From the NCBI GenBank assembly GCA_024516155.1, contig JAJJXM010000019.1:372001-436000 (forward strand): DNA of 64,000 nt, written 5' to 3'. The DNA comes from Pyronema omphalodes. Lineage: Eukaryota; Ascomycota; Pezizomycetes; Pezizales; Pyronemataceae. The position numbers were made by a program, and so were the translations under genes. Below are positions 24,267 to 34,146 of the stretch, piece by piece (the stretch's first letter is position 1; each line of letters starts with the position of its first letter). The notes beneath the pieces were generated by a model, which saw only the letters and a list, made by a program, of their open reading frames with translations, did no database searches and was not told where the DNA came from.

Positions 24267-25940
24267 ATTGTTCACGTAGAATCTAGCATTCTATATAACA
24301 TGTTAAAGAAATAGCTAAGAGATTACTGATGATGGTCTTATTACATAGCCTAGGCCGCGTATTTCACGCATATTTGCACATCATCTTCTGAGCCTGTATT
24401 TTAATACCATAGATTCACGACCTTTATGGAGCTATTGTAGCATCTGCGCGCATTTATATCAACCCATGGAAATCAACCTTGAGGCTCCCTATCATTGTTT
24501 TGTTTAAGTTTATACGGCTGAAATCACTCTGATATCCATATTATGTAGCTAACAAATACCGATTTTTCCGGTTCTCGGAAGATATCAACCCCCCACTCTT
24601 GAAATGCGCACGCGTTTTTGTAATCAATATATACACCAACGATTAAGGAAGCGATGTAAGAAAACATAGATTTGCATAGTGTTTGTTTTGTAACTTCGGG
24701 TTTAGCCTGACATCAATCAGGGCGGCTCTGCCTCTTCTTTTACGCTCGAGTTGCTGGCGAAGTAACATTGGCATAAAATAACTATGATCGGCATATATGA
24801 ACCTTTGTCTCACGGCGCTTAGCAATAAAATCCCGAGCATAACCATCGCCCTGATTGTGGTTAATAGCATATATACTGTATGATTCTAGGTAATATCGCA
24901 ATGTCTACAAAATATCAGTTGAAAGAAAGGAGATATCTATTCAAATTTATGACATGCATGGATGTTTTTATTTTGGCTTCCCAAAACTCTGTCACTACAA
25001 CCGTACGAATAAGAGCGTATGATGTATGATGTATCATGTACTGAATGCTCCAATCTACAACAAGAAATTGCTGGAATCATTTAGAAATAATGTTTACAAA
25101 TAATCCCCATGGTTACTTGTTATTATGGGACCAAAACTGGATACTTAACATGCATCATACATTGATACTTGTCCGGTTGTAGTGTTGTCAAGTTACATAT
25201 CTTACAAGGAAAGAGTTAAAAACAGATGGAAAATTACCTAATATGTCGATGCGCTCTATGTACTCTAGGAAGAGAAAATGCCATATGTCAACCGAATAGA
25301 GCCAAACACCAGTGCTGAATTATTTCTACCTAGCTTTTACAGAAATTAAGATACAGTAAGTAGATACACGAACCCATGAAGTGCGTATCGTCTGCCATTT
25401 GCAGTTAGCAAATCCGCCAGTACATCACCAATCAAATGCTATCCACAACGCCACGACTCTTTTCTGTGAAAGCATCTCTTCTTAAATGAACTATGATCTT
25501 CTAGGCTTATAAATTTTACCAGAGGACATCAAGAAAAAATATACTTTTATTATTCCGATAGTTTTATTAACGGACATTATGCAAAATGACTCCGCCAAGA
25601 GCCCGAAACTTATAGGATACCACTTGCTTAAGCTAGCTATTTTTAAATGTCTAACTCGTCTTGCTTTCAAATTCACTTGTTTTTTTTTTGAGATGTTAAT
25701 CGGCATATTGTTGTCCGAGGATAAGTGTATCAGGGAAGGTTGGACCAGCCTCAGCGGCATTGACACTGTTGGCGAGCTCATCGATGTGCTCCATTGATGT
25801 CATCCTAGACAGGCTTGAATAAAGTAGAGGTAATAAATTTTATCTGTAACTTGACGTTTGTATTAATAAATGAAGAGAATTGTGATGTAAAAAAGTTGCA
25901 CAAAAACCCTCCTGTCGCGTCACAACGTGTGACAGCGTTA
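24267..25940. other. non-coding stretch between the two 46-bp copies
   Basis: No gene is supported. A partial inverted repeat sharing CACTACAACCG and GTATGATG lies at 24993-25033 and 25148-25184. The DNA is AT-rich with scattered stop codons in all frames. Confidence 0.5.
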
Positions 25941-26010
25941 ATCTAAACGAGGTTACGTCATAACCTTAAGGTTGGGAACGTTCAAGAAAATCAAATCAAT
26001 CCAAACGAGG
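25941..26010 (-). mobile_element. 46-bp mini-insertion, copy 2 (inverted), with 12-bp flanking duplication
   Basis: This is the inverted copy of 24208-24253. Its own flanks are ATCTAAACGAGG at 25941-25952 and ATCCAAACGAGG at 25999-26010 (one mismatch), different from the flanks of copy 1. Two copies with two different flanking duplications indicate separate insertion events, not the terminal repeats of one element. Confidence 0.65.
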
Positions 26011-26478
26011 GGTATTCTATATGAGTTTAGGGACCGAGGATTAAAACCTACAGATTTTGGGCTCTCAGCGGGGGCGTCGTAAAAGATTTCTGAAAAGGAT
26101 AAGGAATTAGCAATTAATACATATGACTTTCACCTGACTTAGGTCGAAACTCCATGGTATATGTATAAACCAAAAGTGAATATGTAGATCAATCCGCAAA
26201 CTTTGATCGAAGATATCCTGGAAGGGCGTAATGCAGAATTGGATTATATCGTTCTTGCCACGACAATGCGAGGCAGTTCTAATCACTTTGTCAGCTTATG
26301 TGGGCTTTGTTGTAGCCAGTAATGCTACATGACTTTCTCAATTAGAATATGAGACGTGCAATATGATAGAATCACTGTCTTTCTTATATACGTACAATTT
26401 TTGTAGTTAGCTGTGCCTGAAATGCAACCCATGGAATATGCAATCATGTGATGATAAGAGCCCACAACACGTCGCACG

Positions 26479-26493
26479 ACGCGTTAAACGCGT
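26479..26493. promoter_or_regulatory. two MluI cell-cycle boxes (ACGCGT) upstream of MUS81
   Basis: ACGCGT occurs at 26479-26484 and 26488-26493, 9 bp apart and about 50-65 bp before the ATG. ACGCGT is the binding site of the fungal MBF factor (Mbp1-Swi6, Cdc10 complex), which drives G1/S transcription of replication and repair genes. Placement in front of a repair nuclease makes this use plausible. Confidence 0.55.
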
Positions 26494-26544
26494 ATCCCAC
26501 TGCCGTCAAGCCACTCCACAACCCAACGCAAATCGCAGTTCACG

Positions 26545-29001
26545 ATGCCTCCACGCCAGGCAGAGCCCAGCTATGCCAATCCGCTTCTTGTCAGGTTCCT
26601 AGAAGACTTCTGGCGTGCCGCCCAGGATAATAATTTCAAGATGGCTGATACGTACAAGCGGGCGTTGAAATCGCTGAAAGAATGTCCAGTTGTATTCCAG
26701 CACCCAAGCGAATGTAAAATTCTTCACGGATTCGGCCCAAAACTTTGTGAAGAGCTCACAAGGGAGCTTGCTGCTTATAATAGGCATAAAGGTCTTCCTC
26801 CACCCGTTATACCGAAAGCTCACGAGGTTCGACAACGCGTACAACAGTTCGAGCAATATAAAGAAGATCAGGCTAGGAGGAGAATGGATAGACAGCATGT
26901 TCAAAGAACACAGAAACTATACGTTCCAGAACCCAGAACTGGAGGTTGGGCTATCCTCAGAGCGCTGTATGAGGTAGACGATTCTAGAGGCGCTTTGACG
27001 AAGGATCAGATTATTGCTAGGGCTCAGAAATGGTGCGATGCAAGCTTTACAATCCCTCCAAATCCAGCGCGACCTTATACGGCATGGAATTCTATTGAAA
27101 CCCAGAAAAATCATGGCTACGTACGGGAACGGAAGAGGGGCAATGAGACAGTTTACGAGTTAACAGATGCTGGACTACGAACTGCACATGAGATTGACGA
27201 GAATGAGAGGAATCCAGATGGACCTGCGAACGTTGTAAGTGCCAGAGACAGTCCTGGTAACGGCATAGTATCAATAGCAGGTACAGATAGACATCCAATT
27301 CGGCATCAATCCCCTCTAGCATCTAGAGCCAATAGCAACAGACTACAAGAACGACCTCGATCCCCATCATCAATCATTTTGGTAGACGAGCCCCAACTTC
27401 AGAGTCGAAAACGACCTCTCGATTATATCCCTGAAGTCAATAGTGGATTTCGACGGAAAACTACGGATATCCCAGCCAGCGCCAACCTTGCAGATATTCT
27501 AGGCTTAGGTCATAATGACAATTTTCAAGATCCTGAAGTATCAGTTCAACGACAGCTTCAGCAATCTGGATACTCCAATTCTACAAAGGAGCAACTGGAT
27601 AACGATGTCGTTGCTATCAGTGCTGTAACAGCAATTGGAGAACGTCGTCTTTGGGGAGCGGGTCCCAGAACACCAGCTTCCGCATCATCTGGTATCTCTG
27701 GTAGACGTCCGGAGCCAGAGATCATATCTCTCGATGACGACGACGATGAAAACGATGACGATTACAACATGATTTCTAGGGGCTTTAACACACCAGTTGC
27801 GTCTTCTGCCGCTCTGCCCTCTAGAATAGTCACGACCGGGTCCTCTTCTGGACGAAATAATAATGCCGCTGTAGCCTCTCGAACTTCTGGTTCACTACAA
27901 AATCCACTTCCTGCTGCTTTACCAATCTCCAACCATGGCTCTCTTTTTTCTCGCTCTCCCGCTGCCAGTACCCCTACTGCTCGTACACCCTCCGCTCGTG
28001 CATCCGCTGCTCGATCGGAACCCCCAGCAACCCCTGCTCTTCTCTCCATCCCTCTCCCTGCGCCCCTCCCGGCTCCAGAATTCCCTGACCTCGATCTGAA
28101 CAGCATCATAACATTTAACCCCCCTGGTGTCTATGGAGCAGTAGCCACCTACATGGTTCAACTAATCGTGGATAGCCGCGAAGTCCGCACCATTGAAGAC
28201 CGGCAATATTTTGCTAAATACCTACCGGATAATGGAGTAATCCCGGAACAAAGGACCTTGAACGTCGGAGATTTTCTATGGGTTGCACGTTCCCGAGAGG
28301 CTAGATTAGTGCTTGATCATGTGGTTGAACGGAAGCGTTTTGATGACCTGCTTAGTTCTTTGATTGACAATCGCTTTCAGGATCAAAAGGCTAGGTTAAA
28401 ATTATCTTGCGTGGAGAACGTTATCTACTTGATTGAGGATTTCCAGATGCCTGCTTTGGATCCGGAAACACAGCAGAAAGTGGATGGGGCTATCGCGGCG
28501 ACTATTACGGTTGATGGATTTTTTGTTAAAAATACAAAAGATATCACAAAGACAGTTGCTTACATAGCTGCCCTGACAAGGCGGATCGAGGAACGCTGGA
28601 GAGAGCGGCGTATAGCACAAATTCCTTCCCGATTGATAGATCCTAAAACTTTACCGCAATTAAAAGCCTGGTTAGCGGAAAGATATCCAGAGTATTATTG
28701 GTGCTTGAGCTTGGATGATTATAATATGGTAGGAAAGAAGGATAGAGCGGCAAAGGAAACTGGCAAACAAGCGTATTGTAAGATGCTTATGTGTGCGAAG
28801 GGTATATCGGCCGAGAAGGCGAATGAAGTGTTTAGGATTTATCCGACACCAAGAGACCTTATTGAAGCATGGGAAAAATGTACAAGTCAGGAAGAGAGGG
28901 ATAGATTATTGGCGGATGCAACAAGGGCTCAGATTGGGGCAAAAAAGATACCGAGTTCGGTAAGTAGGAAGGTTAAGGAGATTTGGTGGGGGGAGGGCTA
29001 G
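26545..29001 (+). CDS. mus81: crossover junction endonuclease Mus81
   Basis: A single-exon 818-aa protein starts at the ATG at 26545. The N-terminus (about residues 5-85, NPLLVRFLEDFW ... LHGFGPKLCEEL) is the helix-hairpin-helix domain. A winged-helix segment follows (about 120-215, ILRALYEV ... YELTDAGL). A long Ser/Pro-rich linker leads to the ERCC4/XPF nuclease domain. Catalytic elements are visible: IVDSRE (541-546), GDFLWVAR (575-582) and the signature ERKxxxD at 595-601. A C-terminal helix-hairpin-helix region includes CAKGISAEKANEVFRIYPT. With its partner Eme1/Mms4, Mus81 cuts branched DNA such as nicked Holliday junctions and 3' flaps, supporting fork repair and meiotic crossovers in the nucleus. 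No partner gene is in the window. It is slightly longer than budding-yeast Mus81 because of the linker. Confidence 0.97.
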   Translation: MPPRQAEPSYANPLLVRFLEDFWRAAQDNNFKMADTYKRALKSLKECPVVFQHPSECKILHGFGPKLCEELTRELAAYNRHKGLPPPVIPKAHEVRQRVQQFEQYKEDQARRRMDRQHVQRTQKLYVPEPRTGGWAILRALYEVDDSRGALTKDQIIARAQKWCDASFTIPPNPARPYTAWNSIETQKNHGYVRERKRGNETVYELTDAGLRTAHEIDENERNPDGPANVVSARDSPGNGIVSIAGTDRHPIRHQSPLASRANSNRLQERPRSPSSIILVDEPQLQSRKRPLDYIPEVNSGFRRKTTDIPASANLADILGLGHNDNFQDPEVSVQRQLQQSGYSNSTKEQLDNDVVAISAVTAIGERRLWGAGPRTPASASSGISGRRPEPEIISLDDDDDENDDDYNMISRGFNTPVASSAALPSRIVTTGSSSGRNNNAAVASRTSGSLQNPLPAALPISNHGSLFSRSPAASTPTARTPSARASAARSEPPATPALLSIPLPAPLPAPEFPDLDLNSIITFNPPGVYGAVATYMVQLIVDSREVRTIEDRQYFAKYLPDNGVIPEQRTLNVGDFLWVARSREARLVLDHVVERKRFDDLLSSLIDNRFQDQKARLKLSCVENVIYLIEDFQMPALDPETQQKVDGAIAATITVDGFFVKNTKDITKTVAYIAALTRRIEERWRERRIAQIPSRLIDPKTLPQLKAWLAERYPEYYWCLSLDDYNMVGKKDRAAKETGKQAYCKMLMCAKGISAEKANEVFRIYPTPRDLIEAWEKCTSQEERDRLLADATRAQIGAKKIPSSVSRKVKEIWWGEG

Positions 29002-29502
29002 GGGTGGAGAGGAAGAAGTATACTTGAGGGGATTTGAGGGATGTTTGAATGAAAGAAATAGTAGATAGAGGCAAATGGGGAAATGGCCAATTCATGGCAG
29101 TACTGAAAGCAAAAAACAACACATTTATAGTACCGTTGGTGAATTGTCGGAACTATTCTGAAATCTATAGGGGTTTTGTTCGTTGAAAACGATAATTCTA
29201 TGATAGCAATGTTCACTTTTAACAATAATTAATCAAAATCAAGCGGGTTACGTTTTCAAATACTACACTATTGGGGGGGTCATTCTATGAAATACAACAC
29301 TATCCGGGGGTTTATCTGTCCGCAAAATCTCGCAGAAAGATATTTTCCGGTTTGACTCCATTATGAACACTATTGGATATTTAAATCATGATGAACTTCG
29401 CCGCTATTAAGGTTCATCTCTTCTCATTCCTCCTGCATGCACCTAACGTCATCTTGACTACCGTGATTCAGCACTTCTCCGACATCTAGATAATCATTAG
29501 CT
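29002..29502. other. MUS81-ankyrin gene intergenic region
   Basis: A 501-bp spacer between two plus-strand genes, AT-rich, with no promoter element that I can name. A G-run and a loosely repeated ACTATYNGGGGG word occur at about 29267-29310 (ACTATTGGGGGGG and ACTATCCGGGGG). Confidence 0.5.
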
Positions 29503-30981
29503 ATGGCTGGAAAAACAGAATCAGTATCTCCCCTCAACCAACCAAAACTTATCATCAACAAATCCAAAACCGCAGTCGAGCCCTTGAAACCACAACAACC
29601 AGAAACCAACTCACTTTTCCAAGCGATAACCGATAATGACATACCCACTGTCCTCAGCCTTCTTTCCTCTGGCGTTGATATAGAATCCCGAGACACTCAT
29701 AGCCACACACCCCTTATTTCCGCTGCCGTCTCCGGCCACACTTTGCTTGTGCAGGAGCTATTATCTCACGGCGCCTCCATCGATGCCAAAACAACCGAAG
29801 GGCATACCGCCTTACATAAAGCCTGCTTTGCAATGCATGAGCCAGTGATTAGCCTTCTTCTCTCCAGCGGAGCAGACTGGACACGATCACCACCAAGCCC
29901 ATTATTCGCAGCAATAGAAGAAAATGATATATCTACCGTTCGTCACCTTATTTCTTCCGGTGTTTCAATAGAATCTAGAAACTGTTACACACGGACTCCA
30001 TTAATCACAGCTGCATCATACGGATATACATCACTTGTACAATATCTTATAACCTGTGGGGCTGATGTCAATGCTAAAACCGTCTTGGGGAGAACAGCAT
30101 TACATGAAGTTTGCTTTGGATGGTATATAATGGAAGATTCGAAGGAGGATCAATTATCTGTCATCAGTCTATTGATCGACAATGGGGCTGATAAAGAAGC
30201 CACGGAACCGCATTATGGTGGGACAGCATTAACAATTGCAGTCATGGAACGAAATTTAGAAATGGTTAGGCTGCTGTTGGATAAAGAAGTGAATATTGAC
30301 GTGAAGGATCATAATAAGACACCGCTGGTTTTAGCAAATAAGTGCCCCAGGATTAGGGATTTGTTACTGCAGTTTGGAGCGAAATATCCTGAGCCGGAGG
30401 TTGAGAAAGTTGGGGTACCTCGCTCTGAGAGGGTTTTGAGGACTATGCGCCCTCTCCGGCTGCTGGATCTATCCATGCCTTCAACTGATTCCTCGCCCCC
30501 GACTTTGCCGACTCTCTCACCTAATTCACCAGTGCCAGGGAAGGAAAGTGGAGCGGTGGATGTGGAGAAATGGTGTGCATTGTGCGCAAGGCATGGGCAC
30601 AATGGTGGCGATTGCTCTTTTTCGATAGAGAGTCCAACCACTGAGAAAGAGAAGAAATCAACTGCAAATTTGTCGTCCTCACCAGGATCCTCATCTGATG
30701 GTAAACCGGTTGCAGGAAAGGAAAACAAGGAAGTCAATAAGGACTATTGGTGTGCGTGGTGTTATAGATATGGACATGATAGTGACGATTGCCCTTCTGA
30801 GACGGATAACCCTTTCGCAAAGAAGACGATAAATGCGAAACATCGCCAGCTACAGCTCTCACTCCCGGTTACGGCCCAGGAAAATATTGCAGACAAGGAT
30901 GGAGATGTGAATGTGAACCTTTGGTGTTCGTGGTGCGATCAGGAAGGACATGATACTGTTGATTGTTCAACCAGAGACTAA
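29503..30981 (+). CDS. ankyrin-repeat protein with three C-terminal CCHC zinc knuckles
   Basis: A single-exon 492-aa protein. Residues 37-293 are ankyrin repeats. A three-repeat block (about 37-109, starting SLFQAITDNDIPTV) is duplicated at about 133-205 (PLFAAIEENDISTV), so the array grew by block duplication. After a Ser/Pro-rich linker come three zinc knuckles of exact form CX2CX4HX4C: C358-C371 (WCALCARHGHNGGDC), C417-C430 (WCAWCYRYGHDSDDC) and C475-C488 (WCSWCDQEGHDTVDC). Each has Trp before the first Cys and an acidic residue before the last. CCHC knuckles usually bind single-stranded nucleic acid and ankyrins bind proteins, so an RNA- or DNA-linked adaptor is inferred. Knuckles are separated by about 45 residues of low-complexity linker. 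No transmembrane or catalytic domain is seen. Confidence 0.88.
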   Translation: MAGKTESVSPLNQPKLIINKSKTAVEPLKPQQPETNSLFQAITDNDIPTVLSLLSSGVDIESRDTHSHTPLISAAVSGHTLLVQELLSHGASIDAKTTEGHTALHKACFAMHEPVISLLLSSGADWTRSPPSPLFAAIEENDISTVRHLISSGVSIESRNCYTRTPLITAASYGYTSLVQYLITCGADVNAKTVLGRTALHEVCFGWYIMEDSKEDQLSVISLLIDNGADKEATEPHYGGTALTIAVMERNLEMVRLLLDKEVNIDVKDHNKTPLVLANKCPRIRDLLLQFGAKYPEPEVEKVGVPRSERVLRTMRPLRLLDLSMPSTDSSPPTLPTLSPNSPVPGKESGAVDVEKWCALCARHGHNGGDCSFSIESPTTEKEKKSTANLSSSPGSSSDGKPVAGKENKEVNKDYWCAWCYRYGHDSDDCPSETDNPFAKKTINAKHRQLQLSLPVTAQENIADKDGDVNVNLWCSWCDQEGHDTVDCSTRD

Positions 30982-31932
30982 TCTTGTGGAAAGGGTTGCG
31001 CCGTTAAGACGTGTGACTGTGAGCAAGGGAGTGAATGAGTGGGGCCATTATACAGTAATACTTTGGAGAGCAATTTTTTTAGGAGGATTGATGAGGGTTA
31101 CAGATTGACCTTGATTATTGGGTGCTCGGAAGAGGGAAAGTGATTAGTACATATCCCTAGATTCCGCGCAGGGAACTGTAGAGAAGAGAGAGTAATGAGG
31201 ACATATTACGGATTTAGATCTTAAGATAATTGAAGCATTAATAAACATCTGATACATCAACGTTAAATGATCACGCATAAATCAATGCAGAATATTATGT
31301 TTTCATAATTTTGCAGATAAGTACATGTCTGAATTTAGAACTTGGAATGACGTATCAAAGTGTGTTTTGTTTTTTGCTACACTACTAGATTGAACATGCA
31401 TTAGAGAGAAAGCAGAAGAAGAAGAGAGAGAAAAAGAAGAATAAGATGAAGAAGAAAGAAAAACCCAAGGAATGTGTCAGTAATTCTACGACATCGAGTG
31501 TCCATAGGGCTCAAGTAACACACCGCCTCACTCGGCATCGAGTGACGATCAGTGATTCAATCGAGTGATGGATACTGTATTGATTGGCGCAATGAGCACG
31601 CTTTGCTTATGACGAAGATGATCGACCTCAGAATCCTGTTTTCTCATCAAAATCAGTAAAAACAAGAGATATTAATTGGACAATCTTGATGCATTTTCAT
31701 CTATTCCATGTCGTAAAAATTCCGTTGAAGTCTGGACCCGAGTAATTTAACGCTGTCGCGTCTGTTTCGGGCTAATCACGTCACACCACATGCTCACCGC
31801 ACGCGTTTTAGTAGGCTGGCTATCTTTTTGGCGGGGTGAAGAAAACCAAACCAACCCCGCAGCGCGAAGCCCTACTAGCAGACTACCAATCACCCGCCCT
31901 CCATCTCCACCCGCCGCAAACCAGATGAGCCT
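30982..31932. other. intergenic region upstream of FOL1
   Basis: No gene. A GAAGAA-rich purine tract lies at about 31410-31465. One ACGCGT box occurs at 31801-31806, about 130 bp before the FOL1 start. The final 130 bp are C-rich, as expected for a promoter/leader. Confidence 0.5.
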
Positions 31933-34146
31933 ATGAACCGCCAGCTCTTTCCCCGCTTTGTCAGGCCTCTTTCCTTACCCCGTTTCGAACCTCCTCGTCT
32001 TCCATTCCGTCTCATCCCTCGCCGAACCTACATCACCGACACGATGGAGAGCGAAATCCCCTCCTCCAGCGATCGCGATCTTATCTTCATTCACTCCCTA
32101 AACTTAAAAGCTACTACCGGTGTCGATAGATGGAAGCTACCTAAGCCGCAAGCAATTCTCGTCTCCCTCTGGTTAAAGACTTCCGTCGCCCTTGCTGGTT
32201 CTACCGATCACCTACCCTACTCCATTCACTATGGGCTTCTATGCAAATCCGTTACCGCCCTTGTAGAGGGAAAGACCTTCGCTTCCTTGGAACACTTGAC
32301 CGAGGAAGTCGCCAACCTTGCTCTTGGTCCAGAGCTTAATGGGGAGTGGGTCAAGGTTGCGATTGAGAAACCCCGTGCGCTTCTCCGCGCTGATGCTGCG
32401 GGAATGAGTATTGTTCGTCGCCGGGAGGGAAACAAAATTATCAAGGAGGGGGAGGATAAAGTTTTCATCCGGGATTTACGTTTAGTTACAATTATTGGAG
32501 TTAATCCCTGGGAGAGACTGGAGAAACAGAATGTTGTGTTGAACCTCACCCTCTACGAAGCTATTGGAGAGAAGTATGATTTCAGAAAAATTACCACTAC
32601 TGTCTCGGAATATGTTGAGAAGAGCGACTATAAGACTGTTGAGGCGTTTGTTACCTCACTTGCAAGGGAAGCTACCGTCACCTGTGGTGTCGAGAAGGTC
32701 TCGGTGAGAATGGAGAAGCCTTCCGCCCTGACTTTTGCCAAAGCTGCTGGAGTTGAGATTACTAGAGAACGCAGCTTCTTCGCATCCGAGTCGGAGGACG
32801 TAAAGCTTAAGGAGGGAGAACACTATGTGTACATTGCGCTTGGCGCGAATCTCGGAGACCGTTATGCCAACATCCTCACCGCCATTGCCGCCATGGAAGA
32901 GCGGGGAATTAAAATCGTCCGTACATCCTCATTATACCAGAGCGCCCCGATGTACGTAACGGACCAACCGACCTTCTTAAATGGTGTCGTCAGTGCAGTA
33001 ACCACCCTTTCCCCGGAGGACCTATTGTCCACCCTTCAGAGCATCGAATCCGGTGTCCTAAATCGCGTTAAGACCCAAGTAAACGGCCCGCGAACAGTCG
33101 ATCTTGATATCCTCCTTTATGACACCCTTGTCATGTCAACACCTACTTTGACAATCCCCCACGCCTCTATGCTTGAACGCAGCTTCGTCTTGCAACCCCT
33201 CTGCGACATCTCCCCTAATAGGCCGCATCCTCTTACCTCCACTGCCTTTAGACAGCACCTCTCAACTCTCCCCCCTGGTCAAGAACCTCTCCAGATTTTC
33301 GCTCCCCTAACCCGCACAGGATCCACATGCCTCGATCCTCTGAACCCCCTTAAAGACACCCTCATCATGGCTATCCTCAACCTCACCCCTGACTCCTTCT
33401 CCGACGGTGGCGCAACCACCTCCTCAAATCTCATCCAAAGAGCTACTGCCTTCCTCTCCTCCGGCGCCACCATCCTCGATATCGGTGGCCAAAGTACCCG
33501 ACCTGGAGCCCTTGATGTCGGTGCAGACGAAGAACATCGCCGTGTCATTCCTGCTATCCAAGCTCTTCGCGCCGCTGGTATCACCGCCCCCATCTCGGTC
33601 GATACTTACCGCGCATCTGTAGCTGAGGCAGCTGTTGAGGCCGGCGCTGATATCATTAACGATATCTCAGCGGGTGCTCTTGACCCGCAGATGCTAGAGA
33701 CGGCTGCTAAGTTAGGCGTACCAATTATTTTGGGACATACAAGGGGATCACCTGAGACTATGAACTCGCTGGCGAAATATGGCGATGATATTATCGGAGA
33801 GATTAAGAAGGAATTGGGAGAGAGGATTAAGGAGGCGGAACAGAAAGGGGTTAGGAGATGGAATATTTGGTTGGATCCCGGGTTGGGATTTGCGAAGGGT
33901 AGGAAGGAGAACATGACGGTGTTGAAGAACCTAGGCAGACTGACTGGGGATGGGTTACCCTGGGTACTGGGACCAAGTAGGAAGAGGTTTACGGCGGCTG
34001 CAGGTGAGGAGGCCAAGGATAGACAGTGGGGTACGGCAGCTGCAGTGGCCCTAAGTGTTCAAGGAGGCGCCGATGTCGTAAGAGTTCATGATGTGGAAGA
34101 GATGAAGAAAGTTGTGGACATGGCCGTGGCTGTGAGACGGTGTTAA
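31933..34146 (+). CDS. FOL1: trifunctional folate synthesis protein (dihydroneopterin aldolase / HPPK / dihydropteroate synthase)
   Basis: A single-exon 737-aa protein with the full fungal Fol1 order. Two tandem dihydroneopterin aldolase-type domains span about residues 45-160 and 173-285. The pyrophosphokinase (HPPK) domain starts at Y300 (YIALGANLGDR) and includes GPRTVDLDILLYD. Dihydropteroate synthase starts near residue 477, with LNLTPDSFSDGG, the GGQSTRPGA loop, and closing GPSRKRFT and VRVHDV motifs. It makes dihydropteroate, and its last domain is the classic sulfonamide target. The N-terminus (MNRQLFPRFVRPLSLPRF...) is Arg-rich without acidic residues, as in mitochondrial targeting peptides. 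A second in-frame Met at residue 38 (ATG at 32044) could start a cytosolic form. All three activities appear intact. Confidence 0.97.
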   Translation: MNRQLFPRFVRPLSLPRFEPPRLPFRLIPRRTYITDTMESEIPSSSDRDLIFIHSLNLKATTGVDRWKLPKPQAILVSLWLKTSVALAGSTDHLPYSIHYGLLCKSVTALVEGKTFASLEHLTEEVANLALGPELNGEWVKVAIEKPRALLRADAAGMSIVRRREGNKIIKEGEDKVFIRDLRLVTIIGVNPWERLEKQNVVLNLTLYEAIGEKYDFRKITTTVSEYVEKSDYKTVEAFVTSLAREATVTCGVEKVSVRMEKPSALTFAKAAGVEITRERSFFASESEDVKLKEGEHYVYIALGANLGDRYANILTAIAAMEERGIKIVRTSSLYQSAPMYVTDQPTFLNGVVSAVTTLSPEDLLSTLQSIESGVLNRVKTQVNGPRTVDLDILLYDTLVMSTPTLTIPHASMLERSFVLQPLCDISPNRPHPLTSTAFRQHLSTLPPGQEPLQIFAPLTRTGSTCLDPLNPLKDTLIMAILNLTPDSFSDGGATTSSNLIQRATAFLSSGATILDIGGQSTRPGALDVGADEEHRRVIPAIQALRAAGITAPISVDTYRASVAEAAVEAGADIINDISAGALDPQMLETAAKLGVPIILGHTRGSPETMNSLAKYGDDIIGEIKKELGERIKEAEQKGVRRWNIWLDPGLGFAKGRKENMTVLKNLGRLTGDGLPWVLGPSRKRFTAAAGEEAKDRQWGTAAAVALSVQGGADVVRVHDVEEMKKVVDMAVAVRRC

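Noticed and set aside
24208..25999. A 1.8-kb transposon with 46-bp perfect terminal inverted repeats
   Set aside because: Each 46-bp copy has its own different 12-bp flanking duplication, which fits two separate small insertions better than one element.
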